Shown here in pieces: positions 35,030 through 48,100 of a stretch of DNA of 64,000 nucleotides; the stretch's first letter is position 1; each line of letters starts with the position of its first letter. The stretch is from NCBI GenBank assembly GCA_947034895.1, contig OX344764.1, positions 55,409,348-55,473,347 on the forward strand. The letters are read 5' to 3'. This stretch comes from Rhytidiadelphus loreus (taxonomy: Eukaryota; Streptophyta; Bryopsida; Hypnales; Hylocomiaceae). The position numbers and the translations under genes were made by a program. The notes beneath the pieces were generated by a model. That model was not told the origin of the DNA. It was given only the letters and a program-made list of their open reading frames with translations, and did not search any database.

Positions 35030-37249
35030 TGCTCTTGTTACTTCATTTTGAAATATTGGAACATGTAGGGTCATTGATCAAATCATAAACTTGAAGTAGG
35101 ATTCTACCATTGACTATATATGTGATAGAGTATTTCCAAGTCAAAGAAAAGAGAAGATTTTTCTTTTGAACATGTTTGCAATGGAACTTGGGAATGGAAT
35201 AGATTTAGTCTGTTAGATGCAATTAAGTGGTGATCTTGACATTGGCTTGCCACGTCTATGATCCAAGATATTCTAAGGTTCAAACAATTGTTATGTGTGA
35301 CATGCAATCAAAAGATACAAAGGTGCAATGTATCAAGTGGAAATGTTTGATTACTTTCATGAAGAAATATGAGTGGAGAATCCAAATTCCAAGGGATTTG
35401 TGGCAGATTGTGCAATGACAAACTAAAATACCATTAGAATTGTGTTTGGGTTAGGTGACCCCCAAAATCCCATGGAGAATTGCAAATGCACATGTCTATT
35501 ATATCAGACCAATTCGTTCCACAAGCATACTCAAAAAACTTATAAAGTCAAACTTCCAATACTAATACAATCGGCTTTGCAAGCAATACAAGGACACCAA
35601 GACATGGGAAGACCTAGAGACAAGTTACCTTGCAATTCAAGCTTGGTGGCTATCATTTAAAGTGACCACAAAAGATGGAATCCGGGAGTTGAATCTTTGA
35701 TTGACTTTCTAGCACTTCAGATATCATTATATCAACAATAGGGTGGTTTTAGCAAACAGTGAACCTTTTGTGTTTTGTCTAAATCATATTTGTCCTAATA
35801 TTTGAATTCTATAATGTGGATTATGTATAATCTAACTTCTGAAATTGACACAAATAGGAATGACACTAGAAGAAAAGGCGAATATGTAGTCATGCAATTT
35901 GTATTCAAGACAATTCACAACAAATAGTTGCAGTAGTTGGAAAATTGTAAAAATGATTGATATGTGATGATTGCATTTGTGCCTTTGTATAGATGATAAA
36001 TTACTAAACATACCTAAACGGATCTACATTTGGGTTTGGATCTTCTAAGCAAAAGTTGAAATTGAGAGTTGTTTGTCGAAGTAGAGATCCAAAGAATCTA
36101 ATGACAACTTTAGATCAACTAGAGGGGGTTTATGAAATGGTGACTTGTGTCCTACGTTTACAAGGTGAAGAGGTGTTTGAAAGTTCAAAAGAAGAAGTTG
36201 AATCTTCCCATAATCCCATTGGCTTAAATGGCAATTCACATTGTTTAAACAAGGTGAACTTTTGCAACTACAAGTTCAAACTAGATTTAGATTTGCTCGT
36301 TATTTTGGATAAAAGTCAACACCTATCATTGCTAATGGTAGAGAGGTTCTTTACATTACTTTGGTGAAGGTATCAAATTATAATGTGTTACAACGGCACA
36401 TTGTAAGAATCTCCTACAAGTCTATTACAAAGTGCCACACCTAGTAGCATGGGACCAAAAAAAATGCATTGTTTGCATTGCAAAATGTAACTTTGACTCC
36501 AAAAGCACACCAACTTCAAACTATTGTGGTTGCAAGAAAGAGTATAATTCCACTAAAATGGTTGTTTCTGACTTCTAGTTCTATTTGAATGACATAGAAC
36601 AATGTGTAATGGGATCACAATGCTCGTGGGTTTTGGACTAGCTCAATGTGCCAAAAGTTTGGCTAATTCTCACAAGTACAAATCTCACTAGGCAAGAGAT
36701 GCTTCTCCTACAACATGAAGGTTTTTGTCTACAAGCACGTAAGGCTATGTCTCCACATTCTCTATTTGCCATGTTGAGATTGTTTTAGCCTATTACATTT
36801 GAACACAATGGCCCTACAAACCCAAATGAGTATCTAACAACTTGGAAGGGAAAAAATTATTTGAAGGATCTTGAATGCACCAACAATTGAACATCAAAAC
36901 AAGTGGAAGAGTGCTTGAAATGTGAAGGATGTGTTGTTAGTGTTACCATGCTACCATTTCTAGGGCTTGAAGTCATATTATGTTTAGAAAGTGGAACTAA
37001 TACTTCTTCAAATGTGTACCGCATTTTGATTAACATGTTCTTGGAATGCTCCTGACCCACTTTTATTGACATGATTGATTGGCGGTGGTTGTAATTGGTG
37101 CTTGACCACATTACATGAACTGCAAGTATTTATATTATTTTTTTAGATATTTCTACAAGATGAATCCCAAGGAAGACAAATTCATTCATGCCCCTAGGGA
37201 TATTACTTCATTGGATACACTATCAACTTATTCCATTCTAGAAATTTAG
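35030..37249 (+). pseudogene. Older decayed copy of the MULE transposase
   Basis: This aligns in order with the 3' two thirds of the transposase at 30.2-34.1 kb. Homologous landmarks are LACHVYD...CDMQSKD at 35,245, CTCLLYQTNSFHKHTQK near 35,490, the intron position at about 35,750, a block with GLNGNSHCLNKVNF at 36,220 and the SWIM region at 37,045-37,130. The frame is broken by many stops and shifts. The second SWIM Cys has become TGA and the CKH has become CKY. It is more AT-rich than the intact copy. The homology starts ~450 bp right of the young MULE's end. No palindromes are present in its intron. A worn inverted-repeat-like end may lie at 37,650-37,730. Confidence 0.8.
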
Positions 37250-38520
37250 TTTGGAGTTTATGGACTTTGAATTCAATAATAATTGTACAATTACAAAACC
37301 TTGTTGTTCATAGTCTTCCTAAATCAATCCTCAATAATGTCTTATATTACTAACTTCCGAACAAATTTCTTAAAAGAAATCTAGATGTAAAAATATATTA
37401 TAAGAAAAATGATAATAGCAACTACAATATTACAAGAACTATGGACCTCAAGTTATTGACTCTGAGAATTCCAGTCCTTGAAAGGAACAACTTTGTTTTT
37501 TTGAAAGTGTGTCTAGTGAAGTAATATTCACTTGAAGATTTTGTTGAAGTTTATCAAATTCGATGTAGCCAAATTATCTTCTATGGTTACATGATGCCTA
37601 TATTTTTCATGGTTTAGGATAATCTCTAAAATTCCATTTTGGGGAGTTTCCAAGCTCTAAGCTCACCAAATCAAAGCTCAAGACTTATAGGCTTGCATTT
37701 CTAGACTCACATGCTAGCATCATTGAATCTCTAACTACAAGCTTGCTTCTTTTGCAAATTGGTTCATTGGAATGCTAAAAGAAATCACCACTTTACATTA
37801 AAGTTTTAGAAAATTCTATGAAGAATTGCATTCAAAGGAGCTTACCTAAAAATGAAAAAAACATTTTAGTCATAGAAAGACTTATATTTTACCTCTCCTA
37901 ACTTTTGCTATGGAACACATTATATATTGTTTGTTACAAATGATAAAACTTGGAAAATTTGAATTCATAGTTGGGATCACATTACCATTTGAGACAAAGC
38001 AATTAAGTAACAAACCACTACCAATGTCACTCACTTAGTTACTTGTGGCCATGTGTGGGACCCAATATGAACAAGCTCTTAATTTACAGCAATCCTAAAA
38101 AAGGATTGGAGTTTATCCTCTCTATTCAAACCACAAGAACGCATCTGATAAAAGTAGATGCAGCTTACGATTACCAAACCTGTCAAAAACCCACAATACA
38201 CACTGTACAACATATTCTCCGAATCTGAACGCTTTCTTCAGCCTTCACGCTGCTGTTCAATATTTGACTGCCTTGTAAGCAACATTGAGATTCTGTAGGC
38301 AGCAATTGTATGCCCGATTTGCTCAAAGTCGCGTTTCAAACATGTCAAAGAAAAGGAAAGCGGTCATCCGACTACCTATCATCAATTCATCACCTATTCC
38401 TACAAATGATCCATACCACCTCAATTCGTACAAACTACATATCTCCCAGCAGTTTGAAACTGCTTGAAACTAGAGAATAAAACTATTTCATACACCTTCC
38501 CTAGGCCACAGAATTGAAAT
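37250..38520. other. Intergenic DNA downstream of the first reductase gene
   Basis: No gene supported. A segment at 37,650-37,730 (CTCACATGCTAGCATCATTG) weakly resembles the right MULE terminus and may be the end of the older copy. The part from about 38,050 on is GC-richer and probably includes the 3' untranslated region of the reductase gene. Confidence 0.4.
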
Positions 38521-41500
38521 TCAAGTCGAAACATTAGTCTTCTCGGGAGCTGGGGCCGCTACATTGGAAACCGTCGGGCTGTCCACTGCCAACCCCATCG
38601 CATGTAGCCCATTGTCAACATAGATCAATGTCCCTGTTATAGCACTAGCCAGTGGTGATGCCAAGAATGCAGCTGTGTGTCCAACATCATCTGCACATGT
38701 ACAACAAAATTGACAAGGCAATCAGAATAAAACTTGAAGCAAGACAAAGTATTAGAAGTACAGCAAACAGTCACAAGGCCAAATTACAACAAGTCCACAA
38801 CATTGCAAATTTCAATCATACTATGACCAAGAATGGGGTAGTGCAGACGGCATGATGCAAGGCTCACCAGCTACTAGCTCCTTTTGCAGAGGAGCATTGG
38901 CAGTGGAGTAGTTAATCATGTCGTCGATAAAACCGATAGCCTTAGCTGCTCTGCTTCTCAAAGGACCTGCACAACAATGTCGCAAAAGTCAATGATCCAG
39001 AAAACGTCGGACACATATTTCGGCTAAATTTTGGTTGCAGTACTCAAAACCCAAACACCTACGCTATATGAGCACATCTGCGTTGCAAACCAAGACTCAC
39101 CGTAAAAGATCCAAACATCCTACACGATAGTAAGACCAGAAGGACACGTAAAACACATAAAACGCCAATCGGAACTAAGGAAAGAATGAAACCAGTTAAC
39201 ATGCGCAATCTCGGTAGGAGTCTCCAAAATTCCCTACCTGCTGAAATGGTGTTCACCCGAATGCCGTACTTCCGGCCCACCTCAAATGCCAGAACCTGTA
39301 GCGAGCCAAAGCAAAAAAATGATCTCAGCGTACAAAATCTTCCTTCTAAAGTAATGTTATCCTACCAGGAGCTAACAGGAACAGACAGCCCAAGAACAAC
39401 ACTCATTGGTCTATGTTGACAATGGGCTACATTTTGAAGAAAAGACAAGACAAACAATCTCACTATCTTGCGATGAGCTCTCAACAACCCTCAGAGGGAT
39501 TCCTAGAACAAAAATCTCGGATGCATATCTTCTACAGATCAGGGGCTTACACGTGTATCACTCTCCAGTGCAGCTTTGGCAGAGCTCATCCCACCCCCAT
39601 ATCTGTCATAAGCATAGACAACCTCATTAGTCAATCATTTTATCCGCATGAGGTACAGGGAAGGCCATGCATGGTCCACAAAGATGACTCCCAAGACAAT
39701 GATGTGCTCAGACAAACGATTACTCCCTAACGAAATGCATTCACTAATGAAAAAACATCAAGCAAAGAGAGTAAGCAGTGCCAAATCTAGCAGGAGGACG
39801 AACTCAACTCCAAGCATTTAGGGACACACACTCTTTGAATTAAAAAAACCATAGTAACTTAATTCCGACATACGAATCAGAAGCATGCCGAAGTGAATCA
39901 TCATCAAATTATGGGAGCACAAGTTTATGCATCTCACAAGACACTCCGAGACTTACCCAGGGATGATCTTCTCAGATGCCAAGTAAGTGAGGGAAAGAGA
40001 AGAACCACCTGCAGCCATCCAATATCATCTGAGTCAAATGAATTGACATGAGTCCTAGGTCACCAGTTAGAAATCAGTAAGAAATCTAGCGCTAAATCTT
40101 CTCTTCGAATTACTTCATATCCAGAATAGCACAATCGATTCCTCAGCAACAATCACTGCTTCACAAGAAGCAAATTAGAAGGAAATACTCTATCAATAAT
40201 CCAGACAATACTTCAAAATGACTGTCATATAAAACCAAAGTTATACCTGAAAATAAAAACTCCTAATTAGCCAAGAATTAAGGGGATATATATGCCAACG
40301 GTCTCACTCCACAGTATCGAACGAATGGCTTCCGCATTCAATTCGTACCTGGGCTCATCAGAGGAGCAAAGTACTTCAAAAGCGAGACGTAGGAGTATGT
40401 GGAAGCTGAGACTGCTGCCAAGTAACCCTTCCGAGTCGTCTCCATAAGCGGCTTAGTTACCTGGAGACAGTGATACACTAAAAATTTAGCCCAACACCAG
40501 TCCATATTCCCATATTCTGTTGAAACACGAAGTCAACAGCTCTACAGAAATAAATAAATTCGAGAACCTTCAAGAGGAACAAAATCACGACCATTACTCC
40601 AGAATTTACTAGGTGGTTGAAATCCTTACTTCAGGTCCATTGGCAAGTGAGTGCACGAGGATGTCGATGCTGCCAAAGTCGGCCTTCACAGCGTCGGCAC
40701 ATTCCTACGCAATACCGAGCGAAACATAGTATCAATACCAGTGTACAAGTGACTTCATGGAATAAGTTTGTACGTTTGTCACACAATCACAGAGATTGAA
40801 AAAACTCCCTTGATATTGAGAAATGTAAATAAGGAACGCCTATGAAGATAGTCACACAAGGGGAATGGCTTTCAGTTCTACATTTTATTGAACCACAAAG
40901 ATCAAAGACAAAAACGGAACAGAATTCTTACCTGCACGGTCCATGCGGATGACCCAGCGTATCTCTTGTTGTTCTTGATCTGCACAAATCAGTCCCACAA
41001 GCTCATGAGTGAAACTCAATTAAAAGATGAACCAACTGCCACAGTGGATACAGTAATAGCAACATCGGCACGTCAGGCTCGCACCCACTGTGTTGAAACT
41101 TGTGCTCTGCAATAGAGCGAGGCATTCTATAAAGGGGATGAGCACTAGTAAAAACAAGAATCGCTCTTCACAAAACCTAGAAATTCGACTGCAACGGAAC
41201 CAAGATTCAACTACCGAGTTCAACAAGTCACAATCACCAAAAGCAAAGCAACAGCCAGTAACTAAAATACCAAAAAGCTTTCGACACAAGCTCAGAGGTC
41301 CACTTACATCCTCGGGCACATCATCCGGAGTGTCAAAAACAGCATCCAATGGATACACCTTCCTGATCTCCAGGAGTCCCCCGTTCGGCAACCTGCACAA
41401 TCAAGCAAAGCCAGCATGATCACACCATCAAACCAATGCTCTGTGGGATTAAATGAAGCGATCAGATATTCATCCACCACAACTCCAATGCCAATCTACC

Positions 41501-42253
41501 CGAACATACAAGACTATTCAAGTGACTAACGCGTGCACTCACTTCCGGGACTCATCGAATTTGCCCCTCCTCAAACTGCTCTCGAAGATGTTCAGGGCCT
41601 GCGTACATTATTCCACACCAACATCAATCAAATTCCATACAATCACCAACTAGCCCTAAACCCCGAACACAACAACAACCACGGAAAGGACGCAAAAGAC
41701 TCGGAAAAATCGAATTCAATCAGGGTAGTCAATCAAGTTCCTGGCACATACTGGAACCCACGTCCCCACGAGAATTTCAGCTCCCGCTGCTGCCAGAGCT
41801 TTCGCAATGGCCCACCCAAATCCTTGGTCATCGGCCACGCCGGCAATGAATGCTCTCTTCCCTACAATCCACCGAACACCATGAAAATTGACGCCAGAAT
41901 CGCAACAATCCCAAAGATACGAAGCAAAAATTATAGAAATTGAATGACAGTCTCAATGACAATCATTCTCACAAACCTCGGAGATCGATGGGGAGCCCTC
42001 CAGGCACCGAGGCGCCATTGGAAGACGCCATAGCGCGCACGCCCGTCGCGGTCCTCGACAGCTTCCTGGTCTCCTGCACGGAGCGCAGCAGCTGCGTGCT
42101 GGTAGGTGCAATGGCCGCAGCCATGCTCAGTCCTCTCACTCCACCCAGCTCCGCAACCATGGCGCGGCTTCCCAGTCGTTGCACATTGGAACAAGAGGCC
42201 GGCGAGGAAACCGCAGTAGCCACGGCCACTGCGCGCATCGACATGGTGGCCAT
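38521..42253 (-). CDS. MOD1: Enoyl-[acyl-carrier-protein] reductase (NADH), plastid, copy 1
   Basis: Twelve exons on the minus strand: 42253-41977, 41861-41752, 41598-41543, 41392-41308, 40979-40932, 40704-40630, 40460-40349, 40008-39957, 39602-39551, 39295-39238, 38966-38868, 38690-38521. They sum to 1,194 bp, 397 aa, with no stop or frame break. The enzyme reduces trans-2-enoyl-ACP with NADH in the last step of each plastid fatty-acid elongation cycle. Residues 1 to ~80 are a Ser/Ala/Arg-rich transit peptide encoded by the GC-rich first exon. The NADH-binding start is [19 protein letters not shown]. The active-site Tyr and Lys lie in [13 protein letters not shown] (about Y273 and K281, spaced as in plant enzymes). 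The C-terminus [17 protein letters not shown] is typical. ATG 42,253 (MATMSMRAV) is chosen because it is shared with copy 2. MOD1 is the Arabidopsis name. Confidence 0.95.
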
Positions 42254-42884
42254 TCTCAACAATTATGCACAATAGAATTCAGACACACTGGGTAACGTAG
42301 TGCGACTGATTTGCAGAAACGGAGAGCTGAAAGAACGAGACTTGGTGTGATGTTCGCGGGGCAGCAGAAGACGAAGAGCGTGGTTCAAATGTCCCTGTCG
42401 CAGTGTGAACGCGGATATTTCGATTGTTGTACTGAAACAGGATAATGGGCATGCTTTAGGTTTATTAACCCCTTAACTTTTTCAAATTTTGGCACATTTT
42501 TGCTTATATCATTGTACAGTAATACCATTTACCAAAATTTCATGAAATTGGGCATAAAAGAAGGTTGTCTTTTCAAGATTCAAGTGTTAAATTGCATGAA
42601 TGAGAAGGTAGTTGAATGAAACAACACCTGCACTGTTCGTTGTCTAGAACATGGATGTCGGAGCGCTTAAGGGTTAACTCTAAAAAGATAGGAACTATTT
42701 TTAAATGAATCAACAATAGATGCATTTTTTATTTCTACAGTGATCTTGAAAGTCATCCATCAATCATTTTTAGCCTCATTGTCTTTACATAGGCAACTCC
42801 TAAAGGACCAAACACCGTTTTGGGGCAACATAGTGGTTTTAGGTAGCTCACTACAAATGGGATTTTTACTTTCTTTTTTTGAAA

Positions 42885-43160
42885 ATGTCACTCAACATGT
42901 GCTCGAGGAGTAGTTTTAAGGCACAACAATTTTCATAACTTTTGACTACATGGTTAAAAAGTTATTGCATGATATGTAATTTTCAACACTCCGTGAGCAA
43001 CCTAGGCAACCTAAAAAACTTCTTTAAAAATCACTTTTTTTTTAAATAAAAATTTGAAATTGGTTCTCTAGATTTATATATATATGGAAAGCTTTGAATA
43101 ATTTCATTTTGATTAATGAAATGAAAGTTATGAGGAGTTTTAGTTTGTAGGTTGGTATGG
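42885..43160 (+). repeat. Dispersed repeat, copy 3
   Basis: It shares CAACATGTG.TC.AGGAGTAG, TTTTCATAACTTTTGACTAC and ATGATATGTAATTTTC with 3716 and with the inverted copy at 11,870-12,395. It lies just downstream of CACTACAAATGGG at 42,853, which faintly resembles the CACTACAAG terminus at 3330. Confidence 0.6.
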
Positions 43161-43432
43161 ATTCTCTCCTCTCCATACCTCTAGGAGAGACTAGGGTTAA
43201 TTTGTAATATCTCTATCAATCAATCCTTTGAAATTTCATAATTTTTTCATATGGTATCCAAATAAGGTAATTAAGCTCATTGGCAATACCAATGGAAGCA
43301 ACTCTATAATGGGCATAATTGTCATAGTAATGTACATTTTGGAACTTGAATGTACACCACCATTATAATTTTGCCTACAATGGGCCTAGTTAACTTAACA
43401 CATGCTAAAGTAAATTAGGATCCTCTTTCACA

Positions 43433-43463
43433 AATTAATAATAATAATAATAATAATAATAAT
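43433..43463. repeat. (AAT)n microsatellite
   Basis: About ten AAT/ATA trinucleotides in a row. Simple-sequence repeat. Confidence 0.9.
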
Positions 43464-43537
43464 TTGCAAATTGGAATACAAAATCTTTGTTAAATATTTT
43501 AAAAGTAAAATATTGTACTAATTTTAGGATTCTAAAG

Positions 43538-43822
43538 TAGAATTCTCTTGGACACATAAAGATTAACATTAAATTATAAAATTTGAAATTACCATTAAGG
43601 AAAAAAAAATGGATTTTTAATGGCTTTAGAATTCAAAAGAATTCAAAACTAGTGGATTTCATTTTGCTAGTTGAATAAGGTAGAATTCTCTTGGATAAAT
43701 AAAGATTAACATTAAATTATAAAATTTTAAACTACCATTAAAAAAAAGAAAACTGGATTTTTAAAGGCTTTAAAGTTGAAAAGAATACAAAACTAATGGA
43801 CTTCATTTTGTTAGTTGAATTT
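43538..43822. repeat. 142-bp tandem duplication
   Basis: Two adjacent copies start at 43,538 and 43,680, both with GTAGAATTCTCTTGGA, AAAGATTAACATTAAATTAT and ACTTCATTTTG/GATTTCATTTTG. Divergence is modest. There is no coding content. Confidence 0.8.
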
Positions 43823-44165
43823 ATTTACATTTAGAATCACTATTAAGATCAAAATCATATCATGGGCCAACATCTATATACTATTAGTCTCATAAGTCAT
43901 GCAGACATTTGTCCTTATGCAAATATTTGCTTGTTTTATTGTTGACCTTGCCTTGGTATAATAACGTAGGGAAGGGCATCACTTCAAAGACATGTGAAGG
44001 ATGCAACTATTCAAATTAGAACATCCACTACCTGCACAACAAAACAACGTAACAAATATACTATTAACTTTTGGTTGATAAGAAATTAGATTTTTAATTA
44101 TTTATTTATTTTTCACACAAATTGAAAATCAATTGCCAAGGGGAATTAGAACTTAGCACTAATGA

Positions 44166-44455
44166 TACACTAATGATGATAAATAGTGTTAGCTATACTA
44201 ACTATTTTAGAAATGCTATAAGTTTTTACTTTTAATGAATATTTTTACGAGTGTATAGATCCTAATATCATTTTAAGTGGGAGAACTTTATAGATCCTAA
44301 TATCATTTTAAGTGGGAGAACTTTATAGATCCTAATATCATTTTAAGTGGGAGAACTTTACACCTATAGTTGGTAAAAATATTCATCAACAATAAAAACT
44401 TATAGCTCTTTTAAATCAATTAGTGTAGGTAACACTATTTATCATCATTAGTGTA
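44166..44455. mobile_element. MITE-like inverted repeat enclosing 35-bp repeats
   Basis: Termini TACACTAATGATGATAAATA and its inverse at 44,436-44,455 extend into ~85-bp inverted arms. The loop contains three exact 35-bp units (44,254-44,358) with the text GATCCTAATATCATTTTAAG. The element may be flanked by a TA dinucleotide duplication (counting the outer TA). Its superfamily is unclear: TA-type or CACTA-type. Confidence 0.65.
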
Positions 44456-45116
44456 GTATCATTGGAAGCACATAAAAAACCCACTTAAAATAGATAGAAG
44501 AATATCCGAATTTAGAATTTGGACACTTGACTCTTAAAGGAAGCTAAAAGACAAATTGTAGACACCTTGACAAACCATGCAAAAGGCAGGGCACACTATA
44601 ACTGTTAAGCCACAAGTAAACCATTCAAACCATTGTTTACCCTTCAAACCACAGAGCTGTTGTATAACGTGAGAAAACAAACTGAGTAGAGGTTACTGGG
44701 AAATTCTATTTATAACCATCGATAAAACTCGAGGTCAATATTTTGTCTCCAACCACTGAAGGCACGTAAGGGATAAGTATTAATGCTCCTGTTCAGCTTC
44801 TGGCGTGTTTGTAAGCAACATCAACACTGTGCGGAGAAGTATCAGAGATGGACTCCCACAAACCACTATCTCCAAATTGAACTTCAAAAAGGGTTCGAAC
44901 AGAAATGTATACTACCTCTATAAGGGGTCCACACAGGAGAACGACTAATTGCTCAGTGGAGACACCCCAAAAATGAAAAATTACTCAGAAATTTAAAAAA
45001 AACTCAGCAGCCCTTCCTACAATGATCCATAAGACCTCAATTAGTACTAAACAAATCAATCAGCAGTTTCAGAGAATCTGTTCCAACTCCCTGTCTTAGG
45101 CCACGAAATTTGGAAT

Positions 45117-48100
45117 TCAAGCAGCAACATTCACTTTCTCAGGAGTCGGTGCAGTTGCCTTAGAAACCGTTGGACTGTCTACAGCCAAGCCCATCGCATG
45201 TAGTCCATTGTCGACATAGATCAAAGACCCCGTTACAGAACTAGCGAGTGGTGATGACAAGAATGCAGCTGTATTTCCAACATCATCTACACACACAACA
45301 TGATCGGAAATCGGAATTAGACTGAGAGAGAATATTCCAAAACAGTGCATACCTGAAGAAATAGACGAAACAATGTCATGCACAAGCTTCCATCACTCGA
45401 ATGACGTTTAAAAGAAAATGGTAGCATGGAAGGCGTGTACAACTTACCTGCTTCTAGCTCCTTTTGCAAAGGCGCATTGGCAGTAGAGTAGTTAATCATG
45501 TCGTCGATAAAACCGATAGCCTTAGCTGCTCTGCTTCTCAAAGGACCTGCATTACAAAGATGCAACTGTCAATATGATCCAGAAATTGCTGAAGACATAC
45601 CCTTCACCTGATTTTGGTTGTCACAACTTCAAACCCATTTATTAGCTTCTAATACATTCAACTGACTCCAAAAACCTGGCACAACGCAGTTGCTAAGCAT
45701 CCAAAAGTCTCTTCATACAGTATGTCACCAGAAATTAATAAAGACCACCACATCATGAGGAACAGATTATGAACAGTCAGTCTCAGGATACCAATAATAA
45801 GCTTCTCTACGTTACCATACCTGCTGAAATGGTGTTCACCCGAATGCCATACTTCCGGCCCACCTCAAACGCGAGAACCTAAAAGGAAGCCAAAGACCAG
45901 TTTCATCCTTAAGTACGGAACCCCCAACTCATCATGCTATAGGAACTTGACATTAGTACACAGCCAGTGGAATAAGATATTAACTAAGCTGGATGTTTGG
46001 AAAAAGGACACAGCAAGAATGACTTCTATATAATATATCCTCAAAGCAATCTTTGGTCAAATTCTCCACATGATCCTGGAAGCCATCCCTCCATAGTAAC
46101 TTACACGTGTATCACTCTCAAGCGCAGCTTTGGCAGAGCTCATCCCGCCCCCATATCTGTCATAAGTACAGACCACCTTACCCTTCAGTCATCGTATTTG
46201 CATGAAGTACTGGGGAGGATGTATATAGCGAACAAAGAAATCTCTAGATCGCTACCAACACATTCCTGTGCCCTGGTAGGAGAAGTTTGAACAAATACGA
46301 CAAAAATATTACGAAAGGAAATGCCAACAGGCGAGAAACAATACAATCGATTGATATCACTGAGCAGTGACTGCTCAAGCAGAAGAATTAGTGTTAGGCA
46401 CTCAAGATCACACTCTATTTGCATAAGGAATCCAAATCTTCAAAAATTTCAACATACACGTCAAAGGCATCATCATGACAGGCGCACGACATAAGTACAT
46501 GCATCTCACAGTCTCTCCGAGTCTTACCCAGGGATGATCTTCTCAGATGCCAAGTACGTGAGAGAAAGAGAAGAACCACCTGCAGCCATCCAATATCATC
46601 CGAGCCAAGTCAATCGCCACGGCAGGTCACGTGCTAAGTAACCGAATAGAAATCCAATGCTAATCTTCTCTATGGGTTACTTCATATCCGAACGGCACCT
46701 TCGTTTCATGAGCCACTGTTACTTCTTCACATAGAAGAGATTAACAGGACATTACGTTCAGCCGGGCAACACTCTCGCATGACAGCAGCAAATAGCCTAA
46801 GTCATACATAAAAATAAAAACTCCCAAGTAGCCAAGAATTAAGGTGATATATGTGCCAACGGTCTCACTTCACAGCATCGCACGATTGACTTCCACACTC
46901 TATTCGTACCTGGGTTCATCATAGGAGCAAAGTACTTCAAAAGCGAGACGTAGGAGTATGTGGAAGCTGAGATTGCTGCCAAGTAACCCTTCCGAGTGGT
47001 CTCCATAAGCGGCTTAGTTACCTGGAGACAGTGATAAACTACAAATTTAGTCCAACAACAGCCTATTTTCCCATAAAGTTCTATTCAAACACGAAGTCAA
47101 AAGCTCTACACCAAAATTTTAGCCGAAAATTTTGAAGAGGAACACTACCACGATCACCATACAAAAAATCTATTCCGTGATTGGAGTCCTTACTTCAGGT
47201 CCATTGGCAAGTGAGTGCACCAGGATGTCGATGCTGCCAAAGTCGGCCTTCACAGCTTCGGCACATTCCTGTGCATTATCGAGCAAAACATAGTATCAGT
47301 CACATACATCTCACCAGTGGAAAAGCAGTGACCTCTCAAACAAAGATAAACACATAAGAGGAATGCCTTTCAGTCGTGCATACCAGAGGAAATTACAAGG
47401 ATCAACGACAAAGAGAGAGAAAAAAATCTTACCTGCACGGTCCATGCGGATGACCCAGCGTATCTCTTGTTGTTCTTGATCTGCACAAATCAGTCCCCCA
47501 AGCTCATTAGTGAACCTCAGTCAAAAGACAAACCTACTGCCACAGTGGATACAGAAATAGCACCATCTACATCATCACGATACCAAAAATACCAAAACTC
47601 TTTCGATACAAGCTCTGAGGTCCACTTACATCCTCGGGCACGTCTTCCGGAGTGTCAAAAACAGCATCCAAAGGATACACTTTCGTAATCTCCAGGAGTC
47701 CTCCATTCGGCAACCTGCACAATCAAGCAACGCCAGCACGATCACACCATCAAACCAATGCTCTGCAGGGTTGAATGCATCGATCAGACATTCATCCCCT
47801 ATACCCCTAAATGCCATCAAATCTACCCAACATACACACAAAACCCCTCCAGGACTGATTTCTCCACCCTAAACAAGTGCGCACATTCTTCGTATACTAA
47901 ACTTCCAAATCACTCGTGCGATCGTCTTCACAGATGAGACTCGAGGCTCGTCCACAGAGACAAACCACTTTCTCTAGGCTCACATCTCCGAAACCCCACT
48001 CACAAAACCATTCAAGCGACACCGCCAATGCGAAACCAGTCAAGCGATCCTAACGCGTGCACTCACTTCCGGGACTCATCGAATTTGCCCCTCCTCAAAC

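Larger units (their letters stand above)
42254..45116. other. Region between the two reductase genes
   Basis: This holds the promoter of copy 1 (first few hundred bases, GC-richer up to about 42,420), then AT-rich repeats listed separately: a dispersed repeat, an AAT microsatellite, a 142-bp tandem duplication and a MITE. No additional gene is supported. The last ~400 bp before 45,117 probably contain the 3' untranslated region of copy 2. Confidence 0.5.

Noticed and set aside
35865..35880. CACTAGAAGAAAAG, like a CACTA terminus
   Set aside because: It aligns with transposase coding sequence (GAAGAGATGGCAG in the intact copy) and has no partner end.
41533..41943. Plus-strand open frame of 136 codons, repeated at 48,057-48,416
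   Set aside because: It is antisense to exons 2-3 and intron 2 of the reductase genes; its repetition only reflects their near-identical DNA.
41940..42275. Plus-strand frame of 111 codons over the first reductase exon
   Set aside because: Antisense shadow of a GC-rich coding exon.
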